Part shown: positions 1 through 7,756 of the stretch, one piece after another
Layout of the letters: every line of letters starts with the position of its first letter
How positions within the stretch are numbered: the first letter of the stretch is position 1
NCBI GenBank assembly: GCA_964524145.1
Contig: CAZGCA010000038.1
Location: 1 to 52,823 of the forward strand
Source of the DNA: CAZGCA01 sp964524145
GTDB lineage: Bacteria; Hydrogenedentota; CAZGCA01
DNA length: 52,823 nt
Direction: 5' to 3'
Translations under genes and position numbers: made by a program
Notes under the pieces: model-generated
Told to the model about the DNA's origin: nothing
Databases searched by the model: none
The model's input: only the letters and a program-made list of their open reading frames with translations

Positions 1-386
1 GGCATATCTACGGCCTGTAGTAAGCTGGATACCGCGGGTACGCTTGGCCTGTTGTCGCCGCACGGCGAGAATCGTCGGGTGCGCCAACCGCCTTGACGGC
101 CTCGATGGACCTTATTGGTTCTTGGGAGGGTGCGTCTGCCGCGATATTGACTTTTGCGGACGGATTGATATACTCGCCCGCTCGTGGTAGACGCCTCTGA
201 TGGCCAGGAAGAATCCCGAGACTTCCTAACGTGCAGCGTTTCCAGGGTCGATTTGCGGCGTCGAGACGCTCGATCAACCGTTGCGGAAGGCGTTTGCGCG
301 AGATCGTTGCACTCCACCCGGCCGTACAGACGAGATGCTCTCCTCTAGCCGGCTCGGGCGTTGTCCGCTTGGATTCTGCCGTTCAA
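1..386. other. Left-edge region without a supportable gene
   Basis: This is the sequence downstream (in transcription direction) of the nitroreductase gene. Short open frames exist on both strands, at 8-277 minus and 231-443 plus. Neither has a convincing ribosome binding site or a protein sequence I recognise, and the plus-strand one runs into the nitroreductase gene. I see no clear rho-independent terminator after the nitroreductase stop. A promoter-like pair on the plus strand at 147-174 is listed separately. Confidence 0.5.
147..174 (+). promoter_or_regulatory. Promoter-like pair on the plus strand (weakly supported)
   Basis: TTGACT at 147-152 and TATACT at 169-174 are separated by 16 bases, close to the sigma70 consensus. 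Transcription would start near 181 and run towards the 3' end of the minus-strand nitroreductase gene. No plus-strand gene that I can support lies downstream, so this is either a chance match or the start of a noncoding or antisense RNA. Confidence 0.25.
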
Positions 387-1049
387 CTACTTCTTTTTCT
401 TCCCCACCGGAATAATGTAGACGGGTTCGTGGTCCGAGGGTAGCGAGAGCGCCTCGACGACTCGTTTGCTGCTGCCGCCGCCAATCGGTACCGAGCCCAG
501 GTCCAGCGCGACCGCTTGCAGAAGGATGTTCTGCGCCACGTGGCCGGCCTCGAGATGGACGTATCGCGTTGCGTGTGTGCGGTATTTCGCGGCTGTCCGT
601 TCGTAAACCGCTGTGATAACGAAAACTGCGCCAGCTTCCCCTACGGTCTTCTGGCCGCCCGCAGCCCGGGCCAGGCGCGGACGAAGGTCTTCAGTACCAA
701 GCTGCCTGACCTTGTGGCCTTGCGGAACATATTGGTAGAACCCGTCCGGCGTGACCACATATATCTCGAGCGGATAGGTCGCGCCCGCGGACGGAGCCGT
801 GCGATACCCGCGCTCCGGTTCTGTTATACCTTGTGCCGCCCACAGCAACTGCCCGATCGCTTCCATAGAAAGCTTCTCGTCCGCGAACTCGCGAATCGAC
901 CGCCGTTTCGCGAGCGTCTCCTCGATAGAGACGTCGCTTTTCAGGCACGGTTCCGGAAGGTCTATGGTCGCAGCGTGCGATTCCTCGAGTTTCGCAAGAC
1001 ACAACGTTGATACGATTGCCAGTACCATGTAAGTAACTACGTTCTTCAC
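387..1049 (-). CDS. Exported SagB/ThcOx-type nitroreductase
   Basis: This is an FMN-dependent nitroreductase-fold oxidoreductase of the SagB-type dehydrogenase group, about 220 aa. Family features are an RRSIREF motif early in the mature part, the TAPSAGATYPLE segment, and the late YVHLEAGHVAQN and LGSVPIGG segments, ending in IPVG. The GTG start at 1049 is chosen because a GGAGG motif lies 6 bases upstream; the frame stays open further upstream without such a site. The first ~26 residues look like a Sec signal peptide: a short basic start, a hydrophobic stretch, then a site near SHA-A. Most relatives are cytoplasmic, so export is notable. It follows bioA by about 120 bases and has its own promoter. 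The substrate is unknown; no azole-peptide partner genes are nearby. Confidence 0.8.
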   Translation of the reverse strand: MKNVVTYMVLAIVSTLCLAKLEESHAATIDLPEPCLKSDVSIEETLAKRRSIREFADEKLSMEAIGQLLWAAQGITEPERGYRTAPSAGATYPLEIYVVTPDGFYQYVPQGHKVRQLGTEDLRPRLARAAGGQKTVGEAGAVFVITAVYERTAAKYRTHATRYVHLEAGHVAQNILLQAVALDLGSVPIGGGSSKRVVEALSLPSDHEPVYIIPVGKKKK

Positions 1050-1120
1050 GGTTTCCTCCCACCCATCTGTTTTGTTTGTCTGTACACTATTGAGCTCTCG
1101 ATCCTGCCCCTGTTTGAGGA

Positions 1121-1150
1121 AATGGTAAACCATTCCCGGGGCGCTGTCAA
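1121..1150 (-). promoter_or_regulatory. Promoter with overlapping palindrome upstream of the nitroreductase gene
   Basis: On the minus strand, TTGACA (complement of 1145-1150) is followed after 17 bases by TACCAT (complement of 1122-1127). A perfect palindrome with 6-base arms, AATGGT-AA-ACCATT at 1121-1134, covers the -10 element, as an operator would. Predicted transcription would leave a leader of roughly 65 bases before the GTG start at 1049. The hexamer match and palindrome are visible; use as a regulated promoter is inferred. Confidence 0.45.
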
Positions 1151-1166
1151 ACAGTTCTCGAAGGAT

Positions 1167-2528
1167 TTAGATCGAGAACTCTTCCCGGATTGCGGATGCC
1201 ACAGCGTTGACCAGCGTCCGGATCTGTGCGGATGTGATGACGTACGGAGGCATGATTACGACGACATCGCCTAAGGGTCGCAGTATAACACCGTGTCGTC
1301 TCGCGCGCGAGCAGACACGTGCGCCGACCTTTGCCGACCACGGGAACGGTTTCCTGGTGCGGATGCCCTTGACGAGCTCTATACCCACCATGAATCCCTT
1401 CCGTCGTATCTCGCCCACGTGTGGGAACTGATTGAGCGGTTCGAGCAGATCGCTCAGGAGCTTGATCTTTCGCTGCAGCGTATCGAGCGTCTTCCGGCTT
1501 TCGAAAAGGTCCAGAGAGGCGAGCGCTGCCGCACAGGCGAGCGGGTTGCCGGTGTACGTGTGGCCGTGGAAGAACGTCTTCTTCGCCGAGTGGCCGCCGA
1601 GGAAGGCGCGGTATATCCTGTCCGTGGTGAGCGTGGCGGCCAGCGGCAGGTACCCTGCTGTGATCCCCTTTGCGACCGCCATCATATCCGGCTGTACGTC
1701 CTCGTGCTCGCACGCGAACATCTTGCCGGTCCGGCCGAACCCGGTAGCCACTTCGTCAGCTATGAGCAGCACGTCATTCTGTGTCGCCAGTTCTCGCACC
1801 GCCTTGAGGAACCCGGGCGGCGAGACGATCATGCCTGCCGCGCCCTGGACGATGGGCTCGATGATAACGGCGGCGACGGATGATGCACGTCTCGCGAGGA
1901 TTCGTTCGAGCGAAGTGACACAATGAAGCGCGCATCGGGGATGCGACTTGTCGTACGGGCAACGGTAGCAATACGGATACTGTGCCCCGTATGTCTTAAA
2001 CAGCAGTGGCGAGTAGGCAGTGTGGAAAAGGTCTATACCGCCCACGCTTACGGCGCCGGTTGTGTCGCCGTGGTACGCGTTTGTAAAGGAGATGAAGCCG
2101 GTCTTGCCCGGTTTCGGATTGCGTTTCTGCTGCCAGTATCTCGAGGCAATCTTGAGCGCCACCTCGACGGCCGTCGAACCGTTGTCCGAGTAGAAGACCT
2201 TGTCGAGCCCGGGCGGCGTGATTCGGACAAGCCGTTCGGCAAGCTCAGTTGACGGAACGTTGGCCAGCCCCAACAGCGTGGAATGAGCGATCTTGCCCAG
2301 TTGTGCGCGGACGGCGCGATCGATCGTCGCGTTGCGATGGCCGTGGATGTTGACCCAGAGCGACGAGACGCCGTCGATGTATTCGTTGCCGTCGACGTCC
2401 CGGAGCGTCGCGCCTCGGCCCGACTCGATGATGAGGGGGTCGTCTTCGATCCACTCCCGCATCTGCGTGAACGGATGCCATACGAACTGTTTGTCTTTCC
2501 GGGCGAGTGCTTGGGCGATCTTGCTCAC
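1167..2528 (-). CDS. bioA: Adenosylmethionine-8-amino-7-oxononanoate aminotransferase
   Basis: BioA transfers an amino group from S-adenosylmethionine to KAPA to make DAPA in biotin synthesis; it is a cytosolic PLP enzyme of aminotransferase class III. The 453-aa protein starts with the BioA-typical FVWHPFTQM segment. It contains YSDNGSTAVEVALK, the ADEVATGFGRTG motif and the PLP lysine in the AVAKGIT segment. The GTG start at 2528 has AGGAGG 6 bases upstream and overlaps the bioD stop as GTGA, so the two genes are translationally coupled. The reading frame continues upstream of this start but only as non-homologous sequence. It is the last gene of the bioB-F-D-A run. Confidence 0.95.
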   Translation of the reverse strand: MSKIAQALARKDKQFVWHPFTQMREWIEDDPLIIESGRGATLRDVDGNEYIDGVSSLWVNIHGHRNATIDRAVRAQLGKIAHSTLLGLANVPSTELAERLVRITPPGLDKVFYSDNGSTAVEVALKIASRYWQQKRNPKPGKTGFISFTNAYHGDTTGAVSVGGIDLFHTAYSPLLFKTYGAQYPYCYRCPYDKSHPRCALHCVTSLERILARRASSVAAVIIEPIVQGAAGMIVSPPGFLKAVRELATQNDVLLIADEVATGFGRTGKMFACEHEDVQPDMMAVAKGITAGYLPLAATLTTDRIYRAFLGGHSAKKTFFHGHTYTGNPLACAAALASLDLFESRKTLDTLQRKIKLLSDLLEPLNQFPHVGEIRRKGFMVGIELVKGIRTRKPFPWSAKVGARVCSRARRHGVILRPLGDVVVIMPPYVITSAQIRTLVNAVASAIREEFSI

Positions 2529-3217
2529 GATATCCTCCTGAGTAGGTAGCGCCAGGGCAGGTGGCGTTGCGCGAGTTCGGTGAACACCCCTTCGGTTCGT
2601 GCGCAAAGGTCGACCGAATCTATCTCGGGAAAGATCCATACCGGATCCGTTGCGAACTCCGCGATAGACTTGAGGCTGGACACCTCGACCGGGTCTTCAG
2701 GTTCCGGCACGCACCGGTTGACGATGATGCCGATAACGTCGACACCGTACTCCTGTGCGCAACGTAACGTGAGCAGCGTGTGGTTGATGGTGCCGAGTCG
2801 CGCTGCGGCGACCACGATTGCGGGCAGGTCGAGTCTCACGATAAGGTCCGCGACGAGCGAATCGTGTGTGAGCGGAACCATAAGCCCGCCAACACCTTCC
2901 ACAACGACGACGTCGAACCTGTCCTCAAGGCGCCTGTACGCAGCGACGATCCGGCTCAGGTCGATCTCCCGTCCTTCGAGCCTCGCGGCCTCAAGCGGAC
3001 ACAAAGGCTCTCGCAAACGCACAGGGTTCATAAGGTCGGCATCGAGCTCGACACCGGCGCAGCGAGCGAGGAACGAGGCGTCGTTCGAATCGCCCGAACT
3101 GACGGGCTTCATCACGCCGACCTTTCTGCCCGCTGCCCGGAACGCAGCCGCAAGACCACCGGCAATGACTGTTTTGCCAACCTCAGTGTCCGTGCCCGTA
3201 ACGAATATGCCCGGCAT
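2525..3217 (-). CDS. bioD: Dethiobiotin synthetase
   Basis: BioD closes the ureido ring of dethiobiotin from DAPA, CO2 and ATP. The 230-aa product begins MPGIFVTGTDTEVGKT, whose P-loop (residues 8-16) is diagnostic of the family. VEGVGGLMVPL follows in the middle, and a NRC segment near residue 175 sits in the nucleotide-base region. The ATG at 3217 is chosen because family homology begins exactly there, although the frame is open for about 100 more codons upstream. It lies 17 bases after bioF and overlaps bioA by four bases. Confidence 0.95.
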   Translation of the reverse strand: MPGIFVTGTDTEVGKTVIAGGLAAAFRAAGRKVGVMKPVSSGDSNDASFLARCAGVELDADLMNPVRLREPLCPLEAARLEGREIDLSRIVAAYRRLEDRFDVVVVEGVGGLMVPLTHDSLVADLIVRLDLPAIVVAAARLGTINHTLLTLRCAQEYGVDVIGIIVNRCVPEPEDPVEVSSLKSIAEFATDPVWIFPEIDSVDLCARTEGVFTELAQRHLPWRYLLRRIS

Positions 3218-3234
3218 ATCTCCGAACCGCTCCG

Positions 3235-4401
3235 CTAGATCAGTCTCAGTTCCTTGCCCACATCGGCGAAAGCGCGGACCGCTGCGTCCAGATCGCCGCG
3301 CGAGTGGGTTGCCATCGGCGTCACACGCAACCGTGATGTGCCCGGCGGAACGCTTGGGGGCCGAATAGCTCTCACAAAGACGCCTCGATTGCGCAGCAAC
3401 CGCGAAGCTTCCAGAGCGAGAGCAGCGTCGTCGACGATGACCGGGATGATCTGGGTCGATCCCCGACGGACCTGCAACCCCATATTGGTGAGTGCGTCGC
3501 GCAGATACTCGGCGTTCTCGATGAGCGCTGTCCGCCGCCACGGCTCCTCACGAACGACGCTGAATGCCTCGATAGATGCGGACAGAACCGGTGGAGGCAG
3601 CGCTGTGGTGAAGATTATCGAGCGCGCACGGTTTATCAGATACTCGCGCAGCTCGATAGAGCACGAGACGAACGCGCCGAACGTTCCCAGCGCTTTGCCG
3701 AACGTTCCGACGACAATATCGGGCTCGACGCCGCACTGTTCGGAGCCGCCGCGACCGGAATGCCCGTGTATGCCGGTTGCGTGCGCTTCGTCAACAACAA
3801 GTGTACAACCGTGCTCAGTGGCGAGCTCTCTTATTTCGCGCAGAGGAGCCATGTCGCCCTCGACACTGTAAACCGATTCGACAACGATGATTTTCCGGCC
3901 ACCGTCGTCCGCACCTGAGCGGAGCTTGTCAGCCAGGTCGCCGGTGTCGTTATGGTTGAAGATGACCGTACGGGCGCGGCTCAACCGGCACCCGTCGACT
4001 ATGGACGCGTGATTGAACTGGTCGCTGAAGATGGTGTCGCCCTCGCGGGCAATGGTCGAGATAAGGCCGATATTGGCCATGTATCCCGAGGAAAAGACGA
4101 GCGCCGCTTCCTTACCTTCGAATTCCGCAACCGTCTCTTCGAGCCGGTCGTAGAAGTGACTGTTCCCCGAAACGAGCCGTGACGCGCCGCAACCGCAGCC
4201 GAAATGTCGCGCGGCTTCCTCCGCGGCAGCGCGAAGCCTCGGGTGGTCAGCGAGACCGAGATAGTTGTTCGAGCAGAGAACCAGGCACCGTTTGCCGTCG
4301 ACCATCGCGTAGGGACCCGATGGATGGTCAACCGACACTAGCGAACGGTGCAGGCCCGTGTAGCGTAGGTCATCAAGCTCTGCGCGGACCGTACTACCCA
4401 T
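3235..4401 (-). CDS. bioF: 8-amino-7-oxononanoate synthase (KAPA synthase)
   Basis: BioF is a PLP-dependent alpha-oxoamine synthase that condenses pimeloyl-ACP/CoA with L-alanine. The protein (388 aa from this start) carries SNNYLGLADHPRL near the N-terminus, the glycine-rich CGCGASRLVSGN segment, VDEAHATGIHG, and the PLP lysine in VGTFGKALGTFG. The ATG at 4401 lies two bases after the bioB stop and gives the usual family N-terminus. An in-frame ATG at 4416 would add five residues and overlap bioB. Neither has a strong ribosome binding site, so coupling to bioB is likely. Confidence 0.94.
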   Translation of the reverse strand: MGSTVRAELDDLRYTGLHRSLVSVDHPSGPYAMVDGKRCLVLCSNNYLGLADHPRLRAAAEEAARHFGCGCGASRLVSGNSHFYDRLEETVAEFEGKEAALVFSSGYMANIGLISTIAREGDTIFSDQFNHASIVDGCRLSRARTVIFNHNDTGDLADKLRSGADDGGRKIIVVESVYSVEGDMAPLREIRELATEHGCTLVVDEAHATGIHGHSGRGGSEQCGVEPDIVVGTFGKALGTFGAFVSCSIELREYLINRARSIIFTTALPPPVLSASIEAFSVVREEPWRRTALIENAEYLRDALTNMGLQVRRGSTQIIPVIVDDAALALEASRLLRNRGVFVRAIRPPSVPPGTSRLRVTPMATHSRGDLDAAVRAFADVGKELRLI

Positions 4402-4403
4402 GA

Positions 4404-5387
4404 CTACACTGCACATTCTGAGACGAGCTTCAGATTGAGATCACGGAGCATGCGTTTATCCTCGTCGGGCGGTCTGCCTGCGGTCGTCAGGTAGTTGCCG
4501 ATCATGATACCATTGGCTCCCGCAAGGAAGATCTTCGGCTGAAGGTCACCGAGATTGTGTTCCCGACCGCCGCAGACACGGATGTCCTTCTCGGGCACTA
4601 TCATACGAAACAGGGCGATTGTCTTGAGTATCTCGAACGGTTCCAACGGCGGCTGTCTTTCGAGACGCGTGCCGGGGATCGGTACGAGAAAGTTGACCGG
4701 CACCGAATCGACGTCGAGATCTCGCAGCATCAACGCGAGATCGATCCGGTCGGCGTATGTCTCGCCGAGACCGAATATGCCGCCGCAACACGTCAGCAAC
4801 CCTTCTTTGCTGGCAACGCGGACGGTCTCGACTCGTTCGGCAAACGTGTGGGTCGTGCAGATCTTTGGAAAGAACCGTTCCGACGTCTCGAGGTTGTGAT
4901 GGTAGCTTTTGAGGCCTGCTGATTTCAGTCTGCGCGCCTGATCCGCAGACAGAGTGCCCAGCGACGCGCAGGGCATGATCGCGGCGTCGATCTCAGACAC
5001 GGACGATATGGTTTTGCATATTCTTCCGAGTTCGTCGTGCGAACCGACGCACTTGCCGCTCGTGACGATGCCGAACCGGTCTATACCGTTCGACTTGGCG
5101 TCCTGGAAGCAGTCGACGATCTCTTCTTCTGACAGCAAACCGTATTCCGGCACGTTTGACGTTGCGAAGACTGATTGCGAGCAGAAAGCGCAGTCCTCCA
5201 CGCAACGGCCGGATTTGGCGTTGACGATCGAGCACGCAGAAACCATCTCACGCTTAAAGTGCGTGCGGATCTTGTCCGCCGCAGCGAGCAGCGCCGGCAG
5301 TTCGGCATCCGAGATGGATGCGATATACCGTGATTCTTCACGCGAAAGATGCTCCCCGCCGCAGACTCTCTCGATGAGATCCAGCAT
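4404..5387 (-). CDS. bioB: Biotin synthase (radical SAM)
   Basis: BioB inserts sulfur into dethiobiotin to form biotin. The 327-aa protein has the radical SAM motif C-VED-C-AF-C at residues 62-69. It also has YHHNLETSERFF, the GGIFGLGET segment and the VPVNFLVPIPGT motif. Near the end, MIGNYLTT with downstream acidic residues is typical of the family. The ATG at 5387 fits the family N-terminus (LDLIERV...EHLSREE); an upstream in-frame start at 5468 would add 27 non-homologous residues. It is the first gene of the biotin block, 81 bases after the MFS gene. That gap contains an inverted repeat. Confidence 0.95.
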   Translation of the reverse strand: MLDLIERVCGGEHLSREESRYIASISDAELPALLAAADKIRTHFKREMVSACSIVNAKSGRCVEDCAFCSQSVFATSNVPEYGLLSEEEIVDCFQDAKSNGIDRFGIVTSGKCVGSHDELGRICKTISSVSEIDAAIMPCASLGTLSADQARRLKSAGLKSYHHNLETSERFFPKICTTHTFAERVETVRVASKEGLLTCCGGIFGLGETYADRIDLALMLRDLDVDSVPVNFLVPIPGTRLERQPPLEPFEILKTIALFRMIVPEKDIRVCGGREHNLGDLQPKIFLAGANGIMIGNYLTTAGRPPDEDKRMLRDLNLKLVSECAV

Positions 5388-5405
5388 GTTTCTACTCAGC
5401 TTTCC

Positions 5406-5453
5406 CAATTGTAGTCCATCATGCACGTCATAGGTAGCAACGTACCACAATTG
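5406..5453 (-). promoter_or_regulatory. Inverted repeat in the bioB leader, possible operator
   Basis: CAATTGTAG at 5406-5414 and CCACAATTG at 5445-5453 form a 9-base inverted repeat with one mismatch and a 30-base spacer. They lie in the only sizeable gap inside the bacillithiol-biotin run, directly before bioB. On the minus strand a weak TTGACC element lies just upstream, but no good -10 follows at the usual spacing. The repeat does not match the BirA or BioR operator patterns I know, so a regulatory role is speculative. Confidence 0.3.
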
Positions 5454-5468
5454 AGAGGGGCCGGTCAA

Positions 5469-6644
5469 CTATGAAAGGGGAGTTGGTTGACCGGGAGGGA
5501 TTCTGGGCGTCCGTCGGAGCAGGACGTATTGAGCGGCAATGACGATCAGCACCGGCACCGGTACAAGGGCGAAAGGGACCCGAAGACCGAACTTGGCCGC
5601 GATAATTCCAGCAAAGAGCGGTCCGAGGAACACTCCTGAGCCGACCATGGACTCGTGTATTGCACTGCGGAATCCCTTGCGACTGAACGAGAACAGACTG
5701 TAGTAGAGGCTTGAGAAATAGAGGAACCCGTTGCAGCATCCCGCCAGTGCGCAGAGCAGAAGGATGGAATACCTGGAGCTTGCCAACGAAAATCCGACGT
5801 AGACAAGCGCGGCAACCATTTCAGCGGCAACGATGAGTCGGAACCTGAAATGCCACGCTGAGAAGAGTCCGAGCACGAAGAAGGACAAGGTCTGGAACAG
5901 GCCTATCACGAACATAAACACCCCGTGATCCGTAGCTGACAACCCAAGGGCCAGCACGATCTTCGGGTACACGTATCGCGTCATCCCGAAGACGAACCAG
6001 CAGGTAAAGTTGCCAAGCCAGGCTATCTTGAGAAACCGGTCAGCGCTGGAAGCATCGACTGCGTTGTCAGGGAGTTGCGTACGAGCGCCGGCGAGCCGGG
6101 CAGATGGGCGGTGTTGGCTGGAGTACAGTACGAGTGCCATGCCTGCAAGACAGGCCGTGTAGGTGAAAAGGAACGGTACGCGCGGGCCGATCTGGAATAG
6201 AAACCCGCCGATAAGCGGTCCCATCATCAATCCCGATGACCAGGAAATGTTGAAGATGCTCACTCTCTTGTCGAATGCACCCTGCCCCGAGAACTCGCCG
6301 AGGCTCGACTGCATTGACGGCCAGAACATCGACATGCCCACCCCGCCAATCCCGACAATCAGGTATATGGGAGGTATTGAATTCACGAACTGGATACAAA
6401 GATAGGCAGCGACAAACGTTGCGAGACCGGTTACGGCGAGGACCGTTGTGTTAGCCCGGTCGGCGAAACGGCTGACCGTTAGACACCCGATAATGTATGT
6501 AAATGCGCCCGTAGCGCCGAGAGCGCCGAGCGAGAGCACCTGGCCGCCGAGGTAGTCCGCATAAAACGGTACTGCAAATAGAGTTGCTCCGAGAGCAGCA
6601 TCGCCGATGAATACAGTGAGGTATATCGCGATGGCGGAGTTCAT
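5469..6644 (-). CDS. MFS transporter of unknown substrate
   Basis: This is a 391-aa, very hydrophobic protein with about eleven to twelve predicted membrane spans and major facilitator features. These include SRFADR in the loop after the second or third span, a GIGGVGMSMFWPSMQSSLGE segment in the fifth, and FRFR in the second half. The ATG at 6644 overlaps the bshA stop as ATGA, and the upstream part of the open frame is not membrane-like, which fixes the start. It sits between bshA and bioB. A role in moving a bacillithiol-related or biotin-related compound is possible but not shown by sequence. Confidence 0.8.
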   Translation of the reverse strand: MNSAIAIYLTVFIGDAALGATLFAVPFYADYLGGQVLSLGALGATGAFTYIIGCLTVSRFADRANTTVLAVTGLATFVAAYLCIQFVNSIPPIYLIVGIGGVGMSMFWPSMQSSLGEFSGQGAFDKRVSIFNISWSSGLMMGPLIGGFLFQIGPRVPFLFTYTACLAGMALVLYSSQHRPSARLAGARTQLPDNAVDASSADRFLKIAWLGNFTCWFVFGMTRYVYPKIVLALGLSATDHGVFMFVIGLFQTLSFFVLGLFSAWHFRFRLIVAAEMVAALVYVGFSLASSRYSILLLCALAGCCNGFLYFSSLYYSLFSFSRKGFRSAIHESMVGSGVFLGPLFAGIIAAKFGLRVPFALVPVPVLIVIAAQYVLLRRTPRIPPGQPTPLS

Positions 6645-7756
6645 CTCAGGAGCGACCGGTATATCTGCTCGTACCTCGAGACGATCTTGTCGTGGTTGAA
6701 GAGCTCTTCGGCGCGACTGCGCCCCTCCTGCCCCATCTTCTCCGCAAGTTCCTTGTCCGAGAGTATCTGTGCCGCCTTCTCGGCCATCGTAGCGCAGTCG
6801 CCGACGTCCGCAAGGTATCCGCACTCGCCATCGGCAACAACTTCCGGCAGCCCGCCGGATCTCGAGCCCACGACGGGCACCCCGCAGGCCATGGCCTCGA
6901 GCGCTGCCATCCCGAAACTCTCATGCTCGCTGGGCAGCAGCAACAGGTCGGCGCACGAGATGATCTCGTGGATGGCGGCAGATTGACCGACAAACGTTAC
7001 GCGGTCGGCAACGTTGAGGTTGTTGGCGCGCCACAAGGCGATAGGCCGTTCGGGCCCGTCTCCAACCATGAGCAGCCGGCTGGGTATCGAGTTGTTGATG
7101 CGTGAGAAGATGTCCACGACGTCCGAGACGCGCTTGACGGGCCGAAAGTTGGATAGATGTATGATTATCTTTTCAGCCGGTGAGGCGAACTCCTTCCGCT
7201 CGCAGCGGGTCCCCTGAAACTCGAACACATTGACCGAGTTGTACACGGTCAGTATCTCTCGCGATATGTCGAACGTCTTGATGGTTTCCGAGCGCAACCA
7301 TTCGGAGACGCACGTCACGACATCGCTTTTCTCGATGGCGAACTTTGTGATCGAGAAGAAGCTCGGATCGTTGCCGACGACAGTAATGTCCGTTCCGTGC
7401 AATGTCGTGATGATCTTCGGTCCGGCCTCGCCGAGCATGTATTTCGCGAGCACAGCGCACGCAGCATGGGGTATCGCATAATGAACGTGAAGAATATCGA
7501 GTTTCTCCGACGAAGCGACCTCTGCCATCTTGGCCGCAAGAGCCAAGGACGATGGCTGGTCCTTGAACAGCGGATACGTCAAGAACTGGACCTCGTGCAG
7601 CCGAACGTTCTCGTGGTAAGGTGAGGTGAGCCGAAACGGGGTGTCAAACGTAATAAAGTGGACCTGATGGCCGCGTTTGGCCAGTGTTTCGCCGAGATCG
7701 GTCGCTACAGCGCCGCTTCCTCCGAGGGTTGGGTAGCAGGTGATGCCTATGTTCAT
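6641..7756 (-). CDS. bshA: N-acetyl-alpha-D-glucosaminyl L-malate synthase (bacillithiol synthesis)
   Basis: BshA joins UDP-GlcNAc and L-malate, the first step of bacillithiol synthesis. The 371-aa protein is a GT-B family 4 glycosyltransferase. It starts MNIGITCYPTLGGSGAVATDLGETLA, very close to known BshA N-termini, and carries HVHYAIPHA, HGTDITVVG, and the E-x7-E donor-site motif in SEHESFGMAALEAMACGVPVVGS. The start overlaps the bshB stop as ATGA, and its own stop overlaps the MFS start the same way. Together with bshB and bshC it makes the assignment firm. Confidence 0.95.
   Translation of the reverse strand: MNIGITCYPTLGGSGAVATDLGETLAKRGHQVHFITFDTPFRLTSPYHENVRLHEVQFLTYPLFKDQPSSLALAAKMAEVASSEKLDILHVHYAIPHAACAVLAKYMLGEAGPKIITTLHGTDITVVGNDPSFFSITKFAIEKSDVVTCVSEWLRSETIKTFDISREILTVYNSVNVFEFQGTRCERKEFASPAEKIIIHLSNFRPVKRVSDVVDIFSRINNSIPSRLLMVGDGPERPIALWRANNLNVADRVTFVGQSAAIHEIISCADLLLLPSEHESFGMAALEAMACGVPVVGSRSGGLPEVVADGECGYLADVGDCATMAEKAAQILSDKELAEKMGQEGRSRAEELFNHDKIVSRYEQIYRSLLR

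Noticed and set aside
8..277. Small minus-strand frame at the left edge (89 codons, TTG start)
   Set aside because: No ribosome binding site, no recognisable sequence and no clear relation to the nitroreductase gene.
1121..1134. Palindrome upstream of the nitroreductase as a BirA operator
   Set aside because: BirA sites are two half-sites separated by about 14-16 bases; this palindrome has a 2-base centre and precedes a non-biotin gene.
2525..3541. N-terminally extended forms of several genes (bioD, pyk, rseP, MFS and others) as fusions or frameshifts
   Set aside because: In each case the extra upstream residues are Arg-rich and match the shadow of the previous gene, while family homology and usually a ribosome binding site or stop-start overlap mark an internal start.
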